The notes beneath the pieces are model-generated. The model was not told the DNA's origin. It did not search any database and worked only from the letters and a program-made list of their open reading frames with translations. This document shows positions 52,446 through 64,000 of a DNA stretch of 64,000 nucleotides, one piece after another (positions within the stretch are counted from its first letter, which is position 1; each line of letters opens with the position of its first letter). The DNA comes from Paramecium sonneborni (lineage: Eukaryota > Ciliophora > Oligohymenophorea > Peniculida > Parameciidae), in contig CAJJDN010000040.1 of assembly GCA_905182985.1 (NCBI GenBank), positions 402,252 through 466,251 of the forward strand, written 5' to 3'. The position numbers and the translations under genes are program-made.

Positions 52446-53305
52446 TCAATTAAATAGATTATATGCACTATTTGAATGTCCTTTTGGCCAATCTCTTCTA
52501 AAGTATTAAGAAAATGTAAAAAAAGATTTATATTAGAAACTTAATAAATTCTAAAGACAATTATAAAGTATAGACATTATTAATATTTCCTCTTTGTTTA
52601 TAATATATATATATATTTATGACAAGTTTAATTTGATACCATTTAAATTCAATGTATTCATATTCTATAACGCTGAATCTAAATCTGATATACATTCCAA
52701 ATGCAAATCAATTCTAGCATTTTAAAATTGAATAGATATTTTAAAAACTAAAATTTAAAAGATAAAAAGAAAAGAAAAAATTTCAATAAAAATAATCTTT
52801 ACTCTTATAAGAATATTCTGAATAAAATTCAAAATAAATAGGAAAATAATAATAAATTCAGAAGCTACAATTTTTTTTAATTACAATCCTTTTTTCTTCT
52901 GTTCTATTAAAAAAAAATCTAGATGTGCCAAACTATTTTAGTAGTTTTCATTCTATTATAATTTCTCTAAATAATCCTTTGTTACTAATCCAAAGACTTT
53001 TATTTTAGATTTTATAAACCTTAATAGAAAGGATTTATAGCCTATTTACCTGAGATTATATGCTTATTTTTAGGTAAATTTTCCATTGTGAATATAAAAT
53101 TTTTTGATTATTTTGTTTTAATTATCTTAGAGTAGAGATCAACTTTTTATGATTTTTGTAAAAATCTTTTTAATTTCATTACTTCTAATAAATATTAAAA
53201 ATTAATACTTTAACTTATACATAATAGATTTCGTGCTGATATTATATAATTCCAAGAAGCTAGTTTGCTAAACTCTAGGTCACCTTTTATTATTTAAATT
53301 TTCAT
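52446..53305 (-). CDS. Unrecognised protein with hydrophobic segments
   Basis: Reading from ATG 53305 gives KGDLEFSKLASWNYIISARN, later MENLPKNKHIISGKQAINPF. A 23-nt intron leads into VFGLVTKDYLEKLQQNENYQ, LAHLDFFLIEQKKKGLQ, a strongly hydrophobic stretch (SEFIIIFLFILNFIQNIL and IFIEIFSFLFIFQILVF), then NARIDLHLECISDLDSALQN and FRRDWPKGHSNSAYNLFN at TGA 52446. The in-frame ATGs at 53179 and 53086 are alternative starts. There are probably one or two membrane segments. No family is recognised. It is convergent with the E2-fusion gene (48 bp between stops). Confidence 0.5.
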
Positions 53306-53333
53306 ACCTAAGACTATTAATTCTTTTTATTAA

Positions 53334-53650
53334 TCAAAAAATTTTTTTGATCTTTGAAACAAATATATTCATGTATTTTCTATAAAAATTTAATTCAAAT
53401 TGTGAGAGTAAAAATATTTCAAGATCAAGGAGGCAATCTAAAAATTAACTTTCATTTGAAATTTATGGAGGGATGTATTAAAATTCAAAAGCAAAATCTT
53501 TACCTTAAAAACAGTATATGTGAGCCAAAATTTAGCTGAGATAATTAGAACAAGCTTCTTTCGTACTTATAACTTTGAAAAAGCTTCCATCCAATATCTT
53601 TTATTTCAAGTCTAAAAAATAATATAGAAAATATTTTAGAATAATAATTT
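53334..53650 (-). other. Coding-like minus-strand stretch, no start found
   Basis: A TGA-free minus frame contains SFFKVISTKEACSNYLSQIL, AHIYCFQGKDFAFEFQYIPP and FLDCLLDLEIFLLSQFELNF, ending at TGA 53334. It has protein-like composition but no ATG in a sensible place, so it may be upstream exons of the 52446-53305 gene joined by an unseen intron. Its first part is repeated after the N at 54536. Confidence 0.35.
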
Positions 53651-55623
53651 AAATAAAAATACTTTTAATTATTAAAAAATGAGCTAAATAGAAATTTGAA
53701 AATATACATTTTTAATTTATTATTATTTTTATATCGTTAAATGAATTTTAAGAATGCTTATGATTACTTGCTAAATTTTCAATCTTAAAGCAGTCGAAAT
53801 ACATCAAGAATTATGAGTTAAGAAGATAGTTAATTTTTTTTCTGGATAAAAATCTAACTATAAAAATATTGAATAAAAATATGGAGTAGAAAATTTAAAA
53901 TCAAACAAAAGAAATCTATTTGAATCAAAAAGCGAAGTCAAAATTAATCTTGGTGAAATTCCATTCGATTTAGCAACATCAATAAATCATTAAAATTTTT
54001 AATAATCAAAGCAAAGTTATTGCAATTAATAACAATTATAATAATTATAAGAATCTAATAGAATGGATGATTAGTATGAAATAAACATTCGAACAAATGG
54101 ACCTGTAAAAGAAGATATTATGTCTTTCTTATAATTATTAGGATGTGTAGAAATTCTTAAAATTGATAATAGCTAAGATAAAGATTTTAATTATGGATAA
54201 AACAAGAGTTTTCACCACTAAAATTGAAGTTGAATTAAAACATATTCAAATTTTTTATAATGAACTTTTCAATTTCATTATGAATAATAATACTGCTTTT
54301 AATTCTTGAAATTTGATTTCAAATTTTTTTTCAGAATAAATTATGATAAATATTTTCTTTTATAAATGGATTAAAGCAATTTTCAAAAAGACTTGATTGA
54401 ATCAGAAGAGGCCTTTATAGAATAATTTGATAGAAATTCAGCTAATTACCATCATGGTAATCCAACAGCCGTTCCAGTAGGAGGTTAAAGAATTCCTGAT
54501 TCGATGCCAACAATGTACCCTGAATAAGTATAAGANCTTTCATTTGAAATTTATGGAGGGATGTATTAAAATTCAAAAGCAAAATCTTTACCTTAAAAAC
54601 AGTATATGTGAGCCAAAATTTAGCTGAGATAATTAGAACAAGCTTCTTTCGTACTTATAACTTTGAAAAAGCTTCCATCCAATATCTTTTATTTCAAGTC
54701 TAAAAAATAATATAGAAAATATTTTAGAATAATAATTTAAATAAAAATACTTTTAATTATTAAAAAATGAGCTAAATAGAAATTTGAAAATATACATTTT
54801 TAATTTATTATTATTTTTATATCGTTAAATGAATTTTAAGAATGCTTATGATTACTTGCTAAATTTTCAATCTTAAAGCAGTCGAAATACATCAAGAATT
54901 ATGAGTTAAGAAGATAGTTAATTTTTTTTCTGGATAAAAATCTAACTATAAAAATATTGAATAAAAATATGGAGTAGAAAATTTAAAATCAAACAAAAGA
55001 AATCTATTTGAATCAAAAAGCGAAGTCAAAATTAATCTTGGTGAAATTCCATTCGATTTAGCAACATCAATAAATCATTAAAATTTTTAATAATCAAAGC
55101 AAAGTTATTGCAATTAATAACAATTATAATAATTATAAGAATCTAATAGAATGGATGATTAGTATGAAATAAACATTCGAACAAATGGACCTGTAAAAGA
55201 AGATATTATGTCTTTCTTATAATTATTAGGATGTGTAGAAATTCTTAAAATTGATAATAGCTAAGATAAAGATTTTAATTATGGATAAAACAAGAGTTTT
55301 CACCACTAAAATTGAAGTTGAATTAAAACATATTCAAATTTTTTATAATGAACTTTTCAATTTCATTATGAATAATAATACTGCTTTTAATTCTTGAAAT
55401 TTGATTTCAAATTTTTTTTCAGAATAAATTATGATAAATATTTTCTTTTATAAATGGATTAAAGCAATTTTCAAAAAGACTTGATTGAATCAGAAGAGGC
55501 CTTTATAGAATAATTTGATAGAAATTCAGCTAATTACCATCATGGTAATCCAACAGCCGTTCCAGTAGGAGGTTAAAGAATTCCTGATTCGATGCCAACA
55601 ATGTACCCTGAATAAGTATAAGA
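53449..55623. repeat. Direct duplication around an N (assembly join 4)
   Basis: Bases 53449-54535 (1,087 bp) reappear at 54537-55623 with the N at 54536 between. The block starts inside the minus-strand coding-like stretch and ends inside the plus-strand coiled-coil gene, so the edges ignore gene structure. It is interpreted as an unmerged contig overlap. Confidence 0.9.
53741..54535 (+). pseudogene. Truncated duplicate of the coiled-coil gene
   Basis: This is the 5' part of the gene described at 54829-56154, including its start codon, cut off by the N at 54536. It has the same eight-T run as the second copy. It is regarded as an assembly artefact. Confidence 0.85.
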
Positions 55624-56154
55624 GAATGCATCATAAAATGTAAGGATTTACAAAATTATTTCAACCCTCAGGAGTAAGATTTCGGACCAGAATACAAACA
55701 GCTAATGCAATACAAGGAAATCTTAGACTTATTAAAAAAGGTATGTAAAAATATTTATGTAATTAGTCATTGAATAAAATATCAGCTCACCATGAAGCTC
55801 TTTTGCGTAACTAAGAAAGTTTAAAAAAATCTGAAAATCAGGTTCAAATTTAAAAATTCTAAGGCTTGATTGATAATGAAAGATCAAATTTAAAAAATAC
55901 AATTCAATAATTGGAAGGGTACACTTAGTTTGTTTTATAATAAGCAAGGTATAGTTAAATTATTATTTATGATTAGATTCTAAAATAGATATAATGATTT
56001 AATATAAATCCTATCTTTAGCATTTAAAACTTATAATACTAAAGAAGAGCTATTTGAGTTTGGTACATTAATAAAAAATATGACATCATTAATATTTAAA
56101 GATAATTAGAAATTAACAGAAGATATTAAATTGATTAAGAAATAAAAGAAGTGA
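54829..56154 (+). CDS. Unrecognised coiled-coil protein
   Basis: It starts MNFKNAYDYLLNFQSQSSRN. The frame then slips by one at an eight-T run (54922-54929) into SGQKSNYKNIEQKYGVENLK, later MDDQYEINIRTNGPVKEDIM and SFLQLLGCVEILKIDN. After a badly resolved stretch come LIESEEAFIEQFDRN, HHGNPTAVPVGGQRIPDSMP and, through introns of 32, 26 and 28 nt, a coiled coil (LMQYKEILDLLKKSLNKISA, ALLRNQESLKKSENQVQ). It ends LTEDIKLIKKQKK at TGA 56152. The middle joins are uncertain. No family is recognised; the coiled coil suggests a structural or complex subunit role. Confidence 0.55.
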
Positions 56155-56429
56155 ATATATTTCACTAATTAAAATTTGTTATTTAATCTATTCAATATTA
56201 TATTAAGATTTTTAGTATTATAAATTGTTTCTCAAATTATAAGACTTTGAAAAATTTTATATAAAACAAAGAACTTTTTGATGTAGCTGACAATTCTTTA
56301 TTTTTTCAAAATTAATTTTAAAATATCTTATTTTTTTTAGGATATATGATTGTAATAACGATTTTATAAATAAATTTATTAAAAAGCTTATGGCTAAGAA
56401 AGTTAAATATTCATAAATTTTATTTTTAT

Positions 56430-57896
56430 ATGCTTAAAACAATCCGACGTAAATTGCAGTCAATAACAGAAAATGAAAATGAAAATTATGAGGTAATGAA
56501 ATTGTCAGATTTAGATAACAATAGAATTACTTAGAAGGGGTGATTTGACAAAGACAGAACTGGAATTTATGATGAAAAATTTTGGTAATTTAAAATTTTT
56601 CGAAGAGTAGAAAGCTAAACTTCCTCTTTATCTTTATACTTAAATCTACAAGAACCTTAATTATGAGAAAGTAAGAGCATATGAATCAGTATTTAATTAT
56701 GGTATAAGCTAATATTATGACAAGGTGATATGGGATCAACATATTATATAATTTTGAAAGGGGAAGTGGTAGTATTGCTACCAAGGCCACATATTTAAGA
56801 AGAATTATTTAATCATCGATTGACAGTTGAATAGTTAAGATAACGAATTGAGAATGAGAAAAGAAAATAATTTAGTGATTTCAATGAATTTCTAACAATA
56901 GCATATTAAGACTTTATAAAGGTAAGAATGTTAAAGGCTGGAGATACATTTGGAGAGTTGGCTCTAATAACAAAATCAAAGAGAACAGCAACCATTATTT
57001 GTAGTGTAGATAGTCATTTTATGACACTATAAAAAAACGCTTTCGATCGTATTTTATATGAACATCATAATTCTATACATAAATAATAATTAGCCTTCTT
57101 TGATAATATAACTTATTTAAATGGTATACCTGATTAACATTTAACTTAATTAATGCATTAAATGATAGAGATTTAACCCAAATTGAACAGTACAATATAC
57201 AAAGAGAATGAAGAGTCTCATTCAGTATATTTTATAATGACTGGAGAAGTGGAATTATCATATTAAATAAATAATCGATAAAGGATTGTTATATCCTTAA
57301 TGACAAAAGGTGCAATATTTGGAGAAAATGAAATTCTTAAAGGAATAAAAAGAACTCAAAAGGCTACTTGTAAAAGTAATGAAACAATATTAATGACATT
57401 GAGTGCTTAATAATTTCTTATGACTTTAGAAAATCATAATTTAAAAAATGATTGCTCTAAGAAATCAGAGTTAAAAGCAGAAAGACATTCAAAATAAATA
57501 CTATTAAGGAGAAAGGCTACTGAATCTTTACTTTATAATCGTCCTTCAACAAAAACAATTTTGAATTTAGATTCTGAAATTACTCGTTTTCATTAAACTA
57601 GACATATTTCATTGAGTAATCGACACCATCATCCACCTATTACAAGTACAAATTGTCTAATTCCAATCGAAATTCCACATTATGTAAAATTAACACCATA
57701 GTCTAAAAAATAAAGTCACTCCATATATAAATTAAGTAACACACATACTAATCTATTGAGAAATTTGTTAAAAACAGAAGGAAGTGAATTAACTTTGTAA
57801 AAAGGATCTTCTTACTATTCAAATAGTTCTCAATAATCTCCAAAGCATTGCATAAATATACATATGGAGAGATTAAGAAAATCTAGATAACGATGA
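56430..57896 (+). CDS. Tandem cyclic-nucleotide-binding domain protein
   Basis: Two CNB folds are visible. The first has GDMGSTYYIILKGEVVVLLP and the phosphate-binding cassette AGDTFGELALITKSKRTATI with its Gly-Glu...Arg core. The second has SHSVYFIMTGEVELSYQ and FGENEILKGIKRTQKAT. Short introns (22 nt after NYE, 23 nt near 56702) keep the frame. The C-terminal 150 residues are basic and Ser/His-rich with no catalytic domain. It resembles cAMP/cGMP receptors of ciliates, but it lacks the inhibitor sequence of PKA regulatory subunits as far as I can see. The stop 57894 is 27 bp from the convergent transporter stop. Confidence 0.85.
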
Positions 57897-57923
57897 ATCT
57901 TATTTCTAAAATGTATATACATA

Positions 57924-59579
57924 TCAAGCAGAATATATGTTATTAATTAGCTCATCTTGCATCTCATCTACATTTTCTTTGAGTGGTAAATCTTGAGTTT
58001 CCCTCAATTTCTATAGAGTTAATAATCCTAAAAGTAATAAGGCGAACATTCCAATGGAACTATTGAGTCCAAAAGCATGACAAAAGATGACATATGAATC
58101 CTGGAATATGAAAAGGAATTCAGTCAAAAATGTAAGTCCACAAAATCCATAATGTCTTAATGAAGTAGGGAATATTTCTAAAGCATAAATCTAGAATTAT
58201 TAAAAAAATAAATTACATTAATAAATCCATAAGCAAAACTTAAAGTCAATCTACACATGACTAAAACCATCATAATGAATGTATATACTAATTTATCATA
58301 AAAAGTTATTAAATCACTAGCTGTTTTATTTAAAATTAATAAAGGTAAAGCAGCAATCAAAAAATGAAATATACTTCCTAATATTAAGATAGCTTTGATA
58401 ACTTCTTTTCTAAGATAATTTAATGAAGCATATCCACTAATTAAGTAACCAGCTGTTGAAACTAATGATAATAGTAAATAAGTGTGATGTCTTTCTAATC
58501 TAGAGAATCTTTCAATTTCTTTAGCAGTTTAGAATTATCCCAAAACAATAATACTATACAAATATAGAAGACAGAACATTCTAATTCTAAGTGATTTATA
58601 TCTAAAGATAGATGAAAAATTGTATCCTTTAGGTTATTCATGAATTTCTTCTTAAAGTAAGATATTCTTCATTTTTTCTTTTAATTCTTAAATTCTAACT
58701 TCATCTTCTAATAACCAATTTTCAGGCATTTGTCTCTCATTTACACTAGCAATATAATTAATAGTTAATCTTGCTTCTTCAAATTTACGTCTAATAACTA
58801 AAATTCTTGGAGATTCCTACATAAATTTGATCAAGACAGAAAATAAGACTGCTGGCAACCCAAATAAAATGAGCATTGAATATTACCAATTTAAATTAAA
58901 CATTTCTATAAGTCTAGGAGATATCACTTCTCCAATCCCATAACATGTTAATAATAATGCAGGTCCAAATTTCTAAAGATTCTCACTTGATATCTCAAAA
59001 AACAATATCATTGATGAATTAAAAAAGCCTCTCGAAAAGAAATTGATTGCAAATAATGCTACACTCAATATATATGCTGATGGTGATAACATACTTATAC
59101 AACACACAAATCCCATCATCAATAATGTTTCTATCATTACGGTGCTAAAGTTATTTATATTAAGAATACAATCTGCCTTATCTTATTTCCATTTATTCTC
59201 CATAATACAAAGATCCCATACTACCTCCAATATAATAAGCTGTGACCAATATAAATATTTGAATTTTATCACCACATACCATTAAGAAGTATTTTATCAA
59301 ACTGCCTAAATCTGAGTTATCCACTAAAGACACTTTATTTTCTTTTGTTCCAAATTATTCACAAAATGCTCCCTCAGTACAATTCTCATAATTTAGATCT
59401 TCTGATAGACATTTGTATTATTATTGATGGAAGAATAACTCTGTCATAGCTATATGTAACATTCCAGCAATCATATACTATAGACCCATGATTATTAAAG
59501 CCCTCCTTTAAAATTAATGTCCATTTCCTGCTTTTATTAAAGCCTATTCAATTGTTAAAACATCAATGTATTTAGGCAT
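57924..59579 (-). CDS. Major facilitator transporter, SLC22 (organic ion) type
   Basis: The start MPKYIDVLTIEQALIKAGNG is followed by a hydrophobic first helix and an extracellular loop with cysteines (YKCLSEDLNYENCTEGAFCE), as in SLC22 transporters. About twelve membrane segments follow. The late signature IYALEIFPTSLRHYGFC and the C-terminal motif ETQDLPLKENVDEMQ match the organic-cation/anion type. Several short introns are needed. It should move small organic ions across a membrane; the substrate is not evident. Its start lies only 17 bp from the divergent plus-strand start. Confidence 0.82.
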
Positions 59580-59596
59580 TTTTTTGTTTTTATAAA

Positions 59597-61153
59597 ATGT
59601 TCAAAAAGAACATCATCAATTTATACAAATGCACATCACTTATAAAACAACAACCTCTAAATGAGATTCTTTAACTTAAGAAATATACCTAAAAGCAATA
59701 TCTAAAACATCCAAAACCTCACAAAATCTATCCTGGCTCTTTAGAAGATCTTTACTTTAAATTTCATTGTTATGGCTCTAATATGACATTTGATGATCAA
59801 ATGGATATTCTTTAGAACATGGTTAATCAAAATAGTGAATTCAAAATTCTATCACTTAATGGTGTATAATCAATAATTAGTTCATTAACTAAAGAACTTA
59901 CAAGTCTAAATTACACAGACACTGATGGTAAATCTCGCTCTTTTTATTTATAGAATATAACATTTCCTAATTTATCAATATACTTCATTAGATTAAGTAT
60001 TATGACTAAAAATCTTGGATTGCAGCCATGGACAATTACCATAAATAAGGTGTTGCCTTTTTGCATGAAATATGGCATTTAAATATAGTTAAAGACATTT
60101 CACAAGAAGCTTTTTGTGATTTTATAGGTTTTGTAGAAAATAAGAGAAACCTTGATCTTTGTGATAAAGAATTAAATAGAGCATATCAACATCTAAGAAA
60201 ATTTTAGGTTTATGCAACGAAAAATTAAATGCTTGTTGTCATGTAATATTTTATGCAAGCTCTAAAGTAACCTCCTGTATCTTTATCAATATACTAATTT
60301 ATCTTCTTCTTTTGCATTGATCACTTTACTATTCCAGAATTAAATTTACCCAATAGAGCATTATTTCTTAAATTAGTACAACAATTTCATATTGAACTCA
60401 ATTAATTCTCTGATTTAAACAAACTTATAAATAACTTTCAAGATTACATTCTATTGATCGATCTAATGTTGAAATATCATGAAGAAATTGATCAACCATT
60501 CAGAGATTTATTTTCAGATAGAATTCTTTAACTCTTTCTCAAAGGAGAATTAGAAAATATTACATAACGATTCACTTAAAAATTTAAACATACTAAATGA
60601 GAAATTATAAAACTAAAAATGTTTTAAATATGTTAATCATGTTATCTAAATGATTTATGAATTATCTTTACTCAATTTAAAGAATATCAAGTAAAAAAAG
60701 TAAGATCTTTTAAGTATATATCAAATATTTGAAAGATTAGAAGATAAAAATTAAATTCTATCAGTCTTAGCCAAATCCAACCTTAATTTAGATGATGTTA
60801 ATTTTAATCATGAAGAATTAGTAATCTTCCTAAAAAAATTAGATGAAAGTGATTTAGTTTATTATTTGTCAGAATTTTTAGAATCTACTTTAACATATGT
60901 TGCTAAAAATATTAATGACTTCCAACCAGATGATTGGTGTTACACATTTTATTTACTTTACAAATATATTGTCAAAGATCACGAAGAACCTAGTAAATTT
61001 GATAATGATTTAAATATCTTAAAGTAATATATCAAATTGAGATATATGACAAGTTACAGACAGACAATCCCTATCAATAGTTCATACTATAAAATATTAT
61101 CAGTAGTAGAAATAGAAGTATTTTTTGCTGACGATTTACTCAATTTATATTGA
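59597..61153 (+). CDS. Unrecognised protein, possibly mitochondrial
   Basis: ATG 59597 gives MFKKNIINLYKCTSLIKQQP, a basic, amphipathic N-terminus like a mitochondrial presequence. A 26-nt intron near 59930 leads to helical repeats (EYNISQFINILHQIKYYDQK, SWIAAMDNYHKQGVAF, IVKDISQEAFCDFIGFVENK). The part from 60,600 to 60,700 changes frame, then SIYQIFERLEDKNQILSVLA and DLVYYLSEFLESTLTYVAKN run to TGA 61151. The helical pair pattern is loosely like FAST/RAP or PPR-type mitochondrial RNA proteins, but no signature is present. Confidence 0.6.
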
Positions 61154-62060
61154 TTATTATTCACATTATAATGAAAAAATATAATAGTTGAAATCCCCTT
61201 TCTAAAGAGTTTTTTAATTGTTAAATGGAATAATATACAATAATTTTATTGGCAAAACTAATCCAGTGGACATATTACTATGAGTACACTAACTTTCAAA
61301 TTCTTTAGATATTTTAATTTATGTGAAATATTTTATTTTTAAATCAAGGGTGCTGAATCCTTTTTTAAATGGAATCACATCAAATCATAAATATTTAAGT
61401 ATAAATATGAAACTCGGCCTTGACCTTTTAAAGGCTTAAAAAGTTGTTAATTGTGTAGGCCTAGAATATTATTATTTAGTTTAAAAAGAATAATCTATTG
61501 AAGATTATCTAAACTTAAAAGGAAAATTAAGACATAATGGAAACTTTAATAATAGGCCACTGAAATTTACAATTATATTTAAAACAAGATAAAATAAGAA
61601 TAATTAATAGGGTTATAAATAGAAAAATCAAGAGAGTATATATCTTAAAATAAATAATTTTGGTTCTATTGATAATCCAAAAACAACAACTTAATAAACT
61701 TAATAAAAAGTTCAATAATTTATTTATTTGTAAATAATTTTTATTAAAATGCATCTATTGAAATAGTTTTAGATTTTTTAAGGAATTGAGTAAAAAAATA
61801 ATTTGCTTATTAAAATATAAGAATTAATTATTTACATCAGTATTGGATAAATAAAATACAATTAAAGTTATTTCAAAGACATTTATAAATTTAAAATATT
61901 GTGTGGTTTTGAAAAGAAGAAAATAAATATTAAATCAAAAACTATTTTGATCATGTTATTTGACTTAAATGAAAAATATGAATAATATTATAATTTTTTA
62001 GAAAGAATTATATTAGTATCTAAATTTTAAACATTAAAAAATAATACGTATATTAATATT
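61154..62060 (+). other. Upstream region of the GTPase gene, with possible N-terminal extension
   Basis: About 900 bp. From ATG 61407 to 62060 there is no TGA in the frame of the GTPase, so 218 extra residues could be coded (MKLGLDLLKAQKVVNCVGLE at the start, QSIEDYLNLKGKLRH later). The first part has a faint likeness to the N-terminal extension of GTPBP1. The rest is low-complexity Asn/Lys/Ile sequence and could be non-coding. Before 61407 there is nothing recognisable. Confidence 0.35.
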
Positions 62061-63542
62061 ATGTAAGAATAAAGAATAGAACATAGTAAGTTGGCAATAA
62101 TTGGTAATGTGGACTCTGGTAAATCAACATTGGTTGGAGTATTGACAAAAGGAATTTTAGATGATGGAAGAGGAGGAGCAAGAGAGGTATGAATTTGAAT
62201 TTATGCAGCGCGTTTTTAATTACAAACATGAAAAAGAGAATGGAAGGACATCTTCTGTTGCACAAGAAATAATGGGATTTGATGAAAATTTAAAGTAAGT
62301 ACTTCCTGAAAGATTCAATTAAAACAAAAACAAATATTGGAGCTTAGTAGTCGAAAAAAGTAAAAAAATAGTTACATTTTTGGATCTCTGTGGCCATGAA
62401 AAATATTTAAAAACAACAATATTTGGATTAGTTGCTATGATTCCAGATTATTCTTTAATTATAGTTGGAGCAAATATGGGAGTGTCAAAAATGACAAGAG
62501 AACATTTGGGAGTGAGTTTATTTTTGAAAATACCATTTGCAATAGTTTTAACAAAAATCGATATAGCTCCTTAAAATGTTTACAATGAAACTATAGAAAA
62601 TATTAAGAGTTTGATTAGAAGTCCTGCAATAAAAAGAACAGCTGTAGTATTTGATGAAAAATCTGCAATGGATGAAATAGAAAAATGGGCAGCCCTAATG
62701 CATGGAAATAATGCTGTTCCAATATTTCAAGTATCTAGTGTGACTGGAAATGGCTTGCAATAATTGGCTCATTTTATAAGTAGAGTGCCAAATAGAGATG
62801 ATATAAATAAAGCTTATCAAACTGTAAATGATCCATTTTAATTTGATATACAAGAGAATTTTAATGTCCCAGGTGTTGGAGTTGTAGTAAGTGGTATTGT
62901 TAGAAGTGGAAAAGTAGGATTAAATTAACATGCTTTATTAGGACCAGACAAAGGAAAAAGTAAAATATTATTAATATTAATATAGCATTCAAACCAATAA
63001 CTATAAAATCTATACATATAAATAGAGTATCTGTTGAATCAGCATAAGTTGGAGAATTTGCATGTTTTGCTTTAAAACCATCAAAAGCTGGAGATAAATT
63101 AGACAGAGCTGATTTCAGAAAAGGAATGATACTAATCGACCCTACTGTTAAACCTGAGCCTGTTATTGAATTTGAAGTAGAAAATTATTAATATTTTAGG
63201 CTAACATTCATGTACTCCATCATCCAACAACAATGAGTCATGGATATTAAGCAGTAATGCATTGTGGTGTTATTAGATAAGCTGTTGAAATCAAAAAAAT
63301 ATTTTAACATGAAGTCTTACGGACTGGAGATGTAGACACTGTTAGGTAATCGATTCATTTTAATTTTAAGATTACGCTTCCTTTATGCTGCAGAGTATTT
63401 AAAAACTGAATAGATACTTGTTATTAGAGAAGGCAGAACTAAAATATTTGGATATATATCTAAGCTAATTTCAGATAAACAATTGGAGAATGAGAGGTAA
63501 ATTTAAGTCATTCCAAAATAATAATAATAATAAATTTAATGA
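62061..63542 (+). CDS. GTPBP1/GTPBP2-like translational GTPase
   Basis: The GTPase core is complete: G1 [18 protein letters not shown] followed by [10 protein letters not shown], then, after a 22-nt intron, [18 protein letters not shown] (switch I), G3 [20 protein letters not shown]4 VLTKIDIAP and a later [13 protein letters not shown]. The beta-barrel domains follow: [56 protein letters not shown] and [17 protein letters not shown]. Introns of 22-26 nt lie at five places. The family acts on ribosomes or mRNA surveillance and resembles EF-Tu. The tail is a short poly-Gln run before TGA 63540. The start at 62061 is the nearest Met; an earlier one at 61407 is possible. Confidence 0.9.
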
Positions 63543-63751
63543 GTTTGATTATTTTATTAATTTATAATTAAAATCATTACTCCTTTGGATAGAACTTATT
63601 TTTAGTTGTAATTCCTCTTTATAAGAATCACATAATAATCCATGCTCCAAATACAAGTCATATTTTATTAAAACTATATGAAAAATTACATAAAAGTGAA
63701 TATCAATCATTAAGATAAATTGAAAAGGAAATTCAAAGTAATATTATGTGA
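63539..63751 (+). CDS. Short open frame after the GTPase gene
   Basis: A 70-residue frame overlaps the GTPase stop by four bases. Its latter half (HIIIHAPNTSHILLKLYEKL) is protein-like; the first is hydrophobic. It may be an exon of a gene continuing past 63,751 or chance. Confidence 0.25.
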
Positions 63752-64000
63752 TTCTCCAGGCTATTTCAAAAAAATATTTATTATACTAAATTTTTAATAA
63801 AATTCATATATAAATGAATATATTCAAATTAATTGTCACTTTATACATCAAATAGAAAATAAATTATGCAACATTTACAAAATAATTTCTAATATTTTCT
63901 ATTTAATTTTTTTACTAATGCTGATAAATATATATTACTAATTTTCGAATGTGCTACTTATATTGTTAGAATTGCTTAATTAAAAAATGAAAGTTTTGTA
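63752..64000. other. A+T-rich end of window, nothing recognisable
   Basis: About 250 bp with stops in all frames. Nothing is called. Confidence 0.5.

Noticed and set aside
53332..53352. Inverted repeat of A and T runs ending in GATC/GATT
   Set aside because: Simple poly-A and poly-T runs of this kind arise by chance in A+T-rich DNA; no other hairpin signal is present.

Overview
This window looks like macronuclear DNA of a ciliate, most likely Paramecium. Long reading frames only make sense if TAA and TAG are read as glutamine and TGA is the sole stop. Introns are tiny (about 20-37 nt, GT...AG, mostly GTA...TAG). The DNA is very A+T rich and gene-dense. It carries a giant cysteine-periodic surface antigen and a trichocyst-matrix-like protein, both Paramecium hallmarks. 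All models were read by eye under this code. Exon joins were chosen to keep recognisable protein frames.

Layout. 0-7 kb: isochorismatase-family hydrolase (-), an unrecognised protein (-), ribosomal protein eL24 (+), a low-complexity protein (+) and a secretory-granule (trichocyst matrix-like) protein (-). 7-16.7 kb: an RNA-ligase-like protein (+), a NEK kinase (-), an unrecognised protein, a WDR93-like axonemal WD40 protein, a DUF1295 membrane protein and three small frames (+). 16.7-28.8 kb: one intronless surface antigen of about 4,033 residues, its middle made of about sixty short four-cysteine modules. 28.9-37.7 kb: EF-hand protein (+), RING plus Tudor-knot protein (-), a small protein (-), HID1 homologue (-), SF-assemblin (-), STEEP1 homologue (+), VAP homologue (-) and GYF-domain protein (+). 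37.8-50.6 kb: kinesin-1-like motor (-), a CDPK with a degenerate kinase domain (+), a TPR-like protein (+) and eIF2B-alpha (-). 50.7-64 kb: a striking intronless ubiquitin-like + VWA + ubiquitin-conjugating (E2) fusion (+), membrane and coiled-coil unknowns, a tandem cyclic-nucleotide-binding protein (+), an SLC22-like transporter (-), an unrecognised protein (+) and a GTPBP1/2-like GTPase (+).

Assembly. Four single N characters (5783, 39196, 49418, 54536) each separate two directly repeated, apparently identical segments of about 1.07-1.21 kb. These are almost certainly unmerged contig overlaps, not biology. They create truncated extra copies of the trichocyst-like gene, the eIF2B-alpha 5' half and a coiled-coil gene, and they interrupt the kinesin gene. 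Several genes also show one-base frame breaks at homopolymer runs, which may be sequencing errors.

The genes are mostly unrelated housekeeping, ciliary, cytoskeletal and signalling genes; no operon logic applies. The most unusual item is the UBL-VWA-E2 protein. Next come the oversized antigen, the CDPK lacking its catalytic aspartate and the RNA-ligase-like protein with Gln at the nucleotidyl-lysine position.
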